From the NCBI GenBank assembly GCA_030740415.1, contig JASLXI010000026.1:1-8206 (forward strand): a stretch of DNA of 8,206 bases, in the 5' to 3' direction. Under the pieces are notes generated by a model. That model was not told the origin of the DNA, searched no databases, and saw only the letters and a list, made by a program, of their open reading frames with translations. The translations under genes were made by a program, and so were the position numbers. The stretch comes from Dehalococcoidia bacterium. Lineage in GTDB: Bacteria; Chloroflexota; Dehalococcoidia; UBA2985. This document shows, in pieces, positions 5,857-8,206 of this stretch; position 1 is the first letter of the stretch; the number at the start of each line of letters is the position of its first letter.

Positions 5857-7176
5857 CTACGGCGAAGTTACTTGGCGAGCCGATGTCTGTGCTTCAGGCC
5901 GGCGAGCTGCTAGAACGGCCAGAGAGCCTAGAATGACCATTACGGCAATAACTTGAAACCCAAGACGATAGCTATAAACGTCGGCAATCCAACCCACAAG
6001 GAACGGCGCAGCCACCGTTGCAGGGAGATCGAAGAACTGAAGAAGGCCTCCGATTGTGCCGAAAGCTCTCCTGCCAAAGAAGTAACCCTGGATGGCGGGG
6101 CGCAGGGGTATGCTCCCACCATAGGCAGGAGCCACGACCAACAGATACAGGGGGATTTGAGCAGTGCTCTGTATCTTGGAGAGGATCAAGAGCCCCACCC
6201 CCATTAGGATGAAGAGGCTCGCTAGAAGATAGCGTAAGTTCACGTAATCTCCCAACCAGCCGATCGGAATGCGCCCAAAGAGGCTGATGAAGGCAAAGGC
6301 CGAAAGGGCCAGGGCTGCCGTGGCTGGGGAGGCGCCGACATCTTGTACCAGGAAAGGTATCTGGTGTGCCGTCAGGGTGGGTGGGACCATAGCCCAGGTG
6401 GCGTATACCAAGGCCAGCATCCAGAAAGAGCGTGTCCTTAGTGCTTGCCTAGCTGTGAAATCAATCTCAGTCGCCCCTTGGGACTGCCGAGTCTCAATCA
6501 TTCCACTAGCAGGAGCTTGCACCAGAGTACCGCTGGGGCGGTCACAGTCTGGTAGCAGTCCCATCTGCTCCGGCTTGTGGCGGATCACAAGAGACAAAGG
6601 AATGCTAATCGTCCAGATCGTGAATCCTGCGAGAACAGCGGCTGTACGCCATCCGAACGTCTCGATAACCCAGGAAAAGATGAAGACGAAGCTTCCGCCG
6701 ATGCCAAAGCCGGTCACCAAGAATCCCAAAGCTCGGCTACGCCGCCGAACAAACCAGTTAGCAAGCGATACTTGAATTGGCCTAGATGATCCAAAACTGG
6801 AACCTGTGGCCATAAGCCCTACATAGACCGCGTAAAACATCAATAATGAGTGAACCTGACTAAGCAAGATGAAGCCGAGACCAATCACAGTGAGCCCAAG
6901 CAGCATAAGCCGGCGAGGGCCGTACCGATCGATGAGGAAGCCCGCAACAGGCGCTATGAGCCCGCCTTCCAGTCGCGCTAGGCCCAGCACTAATCCTATC
7001 TGGGCCCTGCTCGCACCGAAAGCGTTTTGAAAGTGGATAAAGAAGGCACCAAATCCGTACACATAAAGGGCGCCGTGGATCATCGTGATCAGCATACCCG
7101 CCCCAACGATGTACCAGCCGTAAAAGATCCTCGGTCGTCTCAATACTGCCCCATCCCCAGGCCTCTTCTTGCCCAA
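5857..7176 (-). CDS. major facilitator superfamily transporter (MCT/OFA-like)
   Basis: This encodes a 439-residue MFS carrier with about twelve membrane helices. The opening RIFYGWYIVGAGM is typical of the monocarboxylate / oxalate-formate antiporter branch. Motif A after helix 2 reads GFLIDRYGPRR (79-89), and its second-half counterpart reads GRIPIGWLGDYVNLRYLL (301-318). The central loop (about 200-245) is hydrophilic. It probably moves an organic acid or related anion across the cytoplasmic membrane; the substrate cannot be read from sequence. The start is uncertain: TTG 7176 gives the full reading, and TTG 7143, with a GGGGATGGGG purine stretch just before it, would remove 11 residues. 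It follows the VOC gene by 71 bp and shares its leader repeat. Neighbours suggest it imports the substrate for, or exports the product of, the dehydrogenase / VOC / lactonase set. Confidence 0.9.
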   Translation of the reverse strand: MGKKRPGDGAVLRRPRIFYGWYIVGAGMLITMIHGALYVYGFGAFFIHFQNAFGASRAQIGLVLGLARLEGGLIAPVAGFLIDRYGPRRLMLLGLTVIGLGFILLSQVHSLLMFYAVYVGLMATGSSFGSSRPIQVSLANWFVRRRSRALGFLVTGFGIGGSFVFIFSWVIETFGWRTAAVLAGFTIWTISIPLSLVIRHKPEQMGLLPDCDRPSGTLVQAPASGMIETRQSQGATEIDFTARQALRTRSFWMLALVYATWAMVPPTLTAHQIPFLVQDVGASPATAALALSAFAFISLFGRIPIGWLGDYVNLRYLLASLFILMGVGLLILSKIQSTAQIPLYLLVVAPAYGGSIPLRPAIQGYFFGRRAFGTIGGLLQFFDLPATVAAPFLVGWIADVYSYRLGFQVIAVMVILGSLAVLAARRPEAQTSARQVTSP

Positions 7177-7189
7177 CTTCGAGGCGTGG

Positions 7190-7217
7190 TGCTAAGCTCT
7201 CAATATCTCCCTGTACC
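7190..7217 (-). repeat. 28-bp leader repeat, copy 1 (before the MFS gene)
   Basis: This sequence matches 7722-7749 at 25 of 28 positions; its core (7196-7217) matches at 21 of 22. It lies 14-41 bases before the TTG 7176 start. On the minus strand it contains GGTACAGGGAGATATTGAGA. It may be an operator or an mRNA leader element. Confidence 0.6.
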
Positions 7218-7247
7218 TCAGTGCTCACCGCAGCGACGGCTTGGTCG

Positions 7248-7679
7248 TTAGCTTCCCTCTATGAACTCTAGCCAGTTGCCTTCTGGATCCATGGGATAGC
7301 ATATGCCTCGCCGTCCGCCTCCCGGTGTCTCCCTGAACTTGGGTGGTGTCACAAATTCAATGCGCTCCTCTTTCAGGCGAGAGTGGAGATTCTCCAGATC
7401 GCCCACGTTAAAGCACAGATGAGCCGCTCCAAGCTGATTTCTATCGAGATGGCCATCGGGACTAGGGGGGTCTATGAAATGGACTAGTTCTATCCCATGC
7501 TCTGCACCTTCTCGGCGAAGGAACACCAGAGTTCGGTGGGCTCGGGGAATGCCCGTGCGGTCGCCCGCCGGAGGAGCGACACTATCGACCTCTCTTATTA
7601 CGAGAGAATCCCGATAGAACCGTACCATCATTTCCAGGTCGTTTACGACGAAACCAGAATGGTTGAAACCTGTAACCAT
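7248..7679 (-). CDS. VOC family (glyoxalase-fold) protein
   Basis: This encodes a 143-residue protein with the vicinal oxygen chelate fold of paired beta-alpha-beta-beta-beta modules. The first module begins MVTGFNHSGFVVNDLEMMVRF and the second GAAHLCFNVGDLENLHSRL. The four expected metal ligands are visible: H7, E64 (GIELVHF), H87 (AAHLCF) and E139 (GNWLEFIE). The active site therefore looks complete for a divalent-metal enzyme such as a lyase, epimerase or dioxygenase; the reaction is unknown. I chose ATG 7679 because a longer open reading to 7889 adds 70 residues with no family match, which run back over the end of the dehydrogenase gene. A GGGAG lies about 12 bases upstream. The gene sits between the dehydrogenase and the MFS carrier, all on one strand, consistent with a shared catabolic operon. 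Confidence 0.88.
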   Translation of the reverse strand: MVTGFNHSGFVVNDLEMMVRFYRDSLVIREVDSVAPPAGDRTGIPRAHRTLVFLRREGAEHGIELVHFIDPPSPDGHLDRNQLGAAHLCFNVGDLENLHSRLKEERIEFVTPPKFRETPGGGRRGICYPMDPEGNWLEFIEGS

Positions 7680-7721
7680 CTTGATATCAACTCCCTGACT
7701 CTTAGATGTGCGAGTGAGGCC

Positions 7722-7749
7722 TGCTGCGCTCTCAGTATCTCCCTGTACC
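7722..7749 (-). repeat. 28-bp leader repeat, copy 2 (before the VOC gene)
   Basis: This is the partner of 7190-7217, with three mismatches over 28 bases. It lies 43-70 bases before ATG 7679 and 39 bases after the dehydrogenase stop codon, in the gene-free leader, as in the other copy. Confidence 0.6.
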
Positions 7750-7788
7750 GTAGCGCCCTCTCGAAACTTGGCTGCGTCTTCATATGTG

Positions 7789-8206
7789 TTATACCCGCAC
7801 ATAGCCTGCGGTGTCGGATGCCCGTTCCACCGCATCCAGCGTGTGGTGCAGGCGGGCCGCCTCCTGAAAGTCTGGCGGAGCCTCGCCACCTTCCCTTATC
7901 ACCTGTGCGAATCTCCTAAACATTTGGCCCATGTTCACAGCTACCCCTTCTGGCACCTCTGGAGGAACCCAACGTAGGGATTCTGGGGGGCTTAGTGATT
8001 GGAGGCGATCATCCCCACTCTTGGCCCCTAGGAGCATCGGATCAATCATCTCTACCATCTGATCAGAAGCGGCAATGAGAGTGCCCTCTGTACCGTAAGC
8101 CTCCATCCGGAAGGCGGTGCCGTGCCACGGTATGCTGGCAACGTGAGCCGATACCAGACCTCCATTTTCCAGGCGTCCAACTAGGAGAATGTTGTCTGGA
8201 GAGGTG
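7789..8206 (-). CDS. Gfo/Idh/MocA-type dehydrogenase, C-terminal part
   Basis: This is the last 138 residues of a protein that continues past the window edge. The reading frame is open from the edge (TSPDNILLVGRLENGGLVSA), so the ATG at 8106 is internal. The visible part fits the C-terminal alpha/beta domain of Gfo/Idh/MocA oxidoreductases. It has a strand with GGLVSAHVASIPWHG, then FRMEAYGTEGTLIAAS, then a final helix MFRRFAQVIREG followed by DFQEAARLHHTLDAVERASD, which is the usual ending of the family. Such enzymes oxidise or reduce sugars, inositols or other hydroxy compounds with NAD(P). The N-terminal Rossmann fold and the catalytic residues lie outside the window, so the substrate is unknown. 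It is 109 bp upstream of the VOC gene, which bears the leader repeat. Confidence 0.82.
   Translation of the reverse strand, partial: TSPDNILLVGRLENGGLVSAHVASIPWHGTAFRMEAYGTEGTLIAASDQMVEMIDPMLLGAKSGDDRLQSLSPPESLRWVPPEVPEGVAVNMGQMFRRFAQVIREGGEAPPDFQEAARLHHTLDAVERASDTAGYVRV

Noticed and set aside
6860..7228. Minus-strand open frame over the start of the MFS gene with a VQGDIES stretch like the VOC extension (VQGDTES)
   Set aside because: It is out of frame with the well-supported MFS protein, and the shared peptide is just the 28-bp leader repeat translated.
7680..7889. 70-residue N-terminal extension of the VOC protein
   Set aside because: It runs over the end of the dehydrogenase gene and the leader repeat, and VOC proteins normally begin where ATG 7679 places the start.

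Overview
The window is about 8.2 kb of bacterial DNA with roughly balanced base composition. Every gene I can support lies on the minus strand, so transcription runs from high to low coordinates. The gene mix suggests an environmental, metagenome-type bacterium: two glycine-rich lipoproteins, a Gfo/Idh/MocA dehydrogenase, a VOC protein, an MFS carrier and an MmgE/PrpD relic. Several genes lack a clear Shine-Dalgarno site. Chloroflexota (Dehalococcoidia / SAR202-like) is my best guess from that style, but it is inference and not shown by a marker gene.

The right half (8206 down to 4605) looks like a small-molecule catabolic cluster. In transcription order it holds the C-terminal end of a Gfo/Idh/MocA-type dehydrogenase cut by the window edge, a VOC (glyoxalase-fold) protein, a major facilitator carrier, and a beta-propeller lactonase behind its own likely promoter. 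A 28-bp near-identical sequence sits in the leaders of both the VOC and the MFS genes.

Between the two halves (4605 to 4303) lies a gene-free strip. It holds a defective tRNA-Arg(CCG) that lacks a D-arm, a strong hairpin beside it, and a possible leaderless promoter. This strip looks like a genomic seam, either an old integration site or a deletion scar.

The left half (4303 down to 315) is a compact envelope-protein operon. It encodes a His-rich membrane-anchored protein, a YtkA/FixH-like membrane-anchored beta-sandwich protein, a His-rich two-domain lipoprotein with a cupredoxin-like half, and a 10-TM membrane protein with a six-cysteine cluster. A small lipoprotein follows after a 178-bp gap that contains a perfect 20-bp palindrome. 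The metal-ligand-rich parts suggest a metal (perhaps copper) handling or membrane redox system. The large protein resembles proteins usually annotated as fenitrothion hydrolase, a label that probably says little about its job here. This operon is the best candidate for an undescribed system.

The far left end (1-314) has no intact gene. It holds a decayed fragment of an MmgE/PrpD-family gene with a frameshift and in-frame stops.
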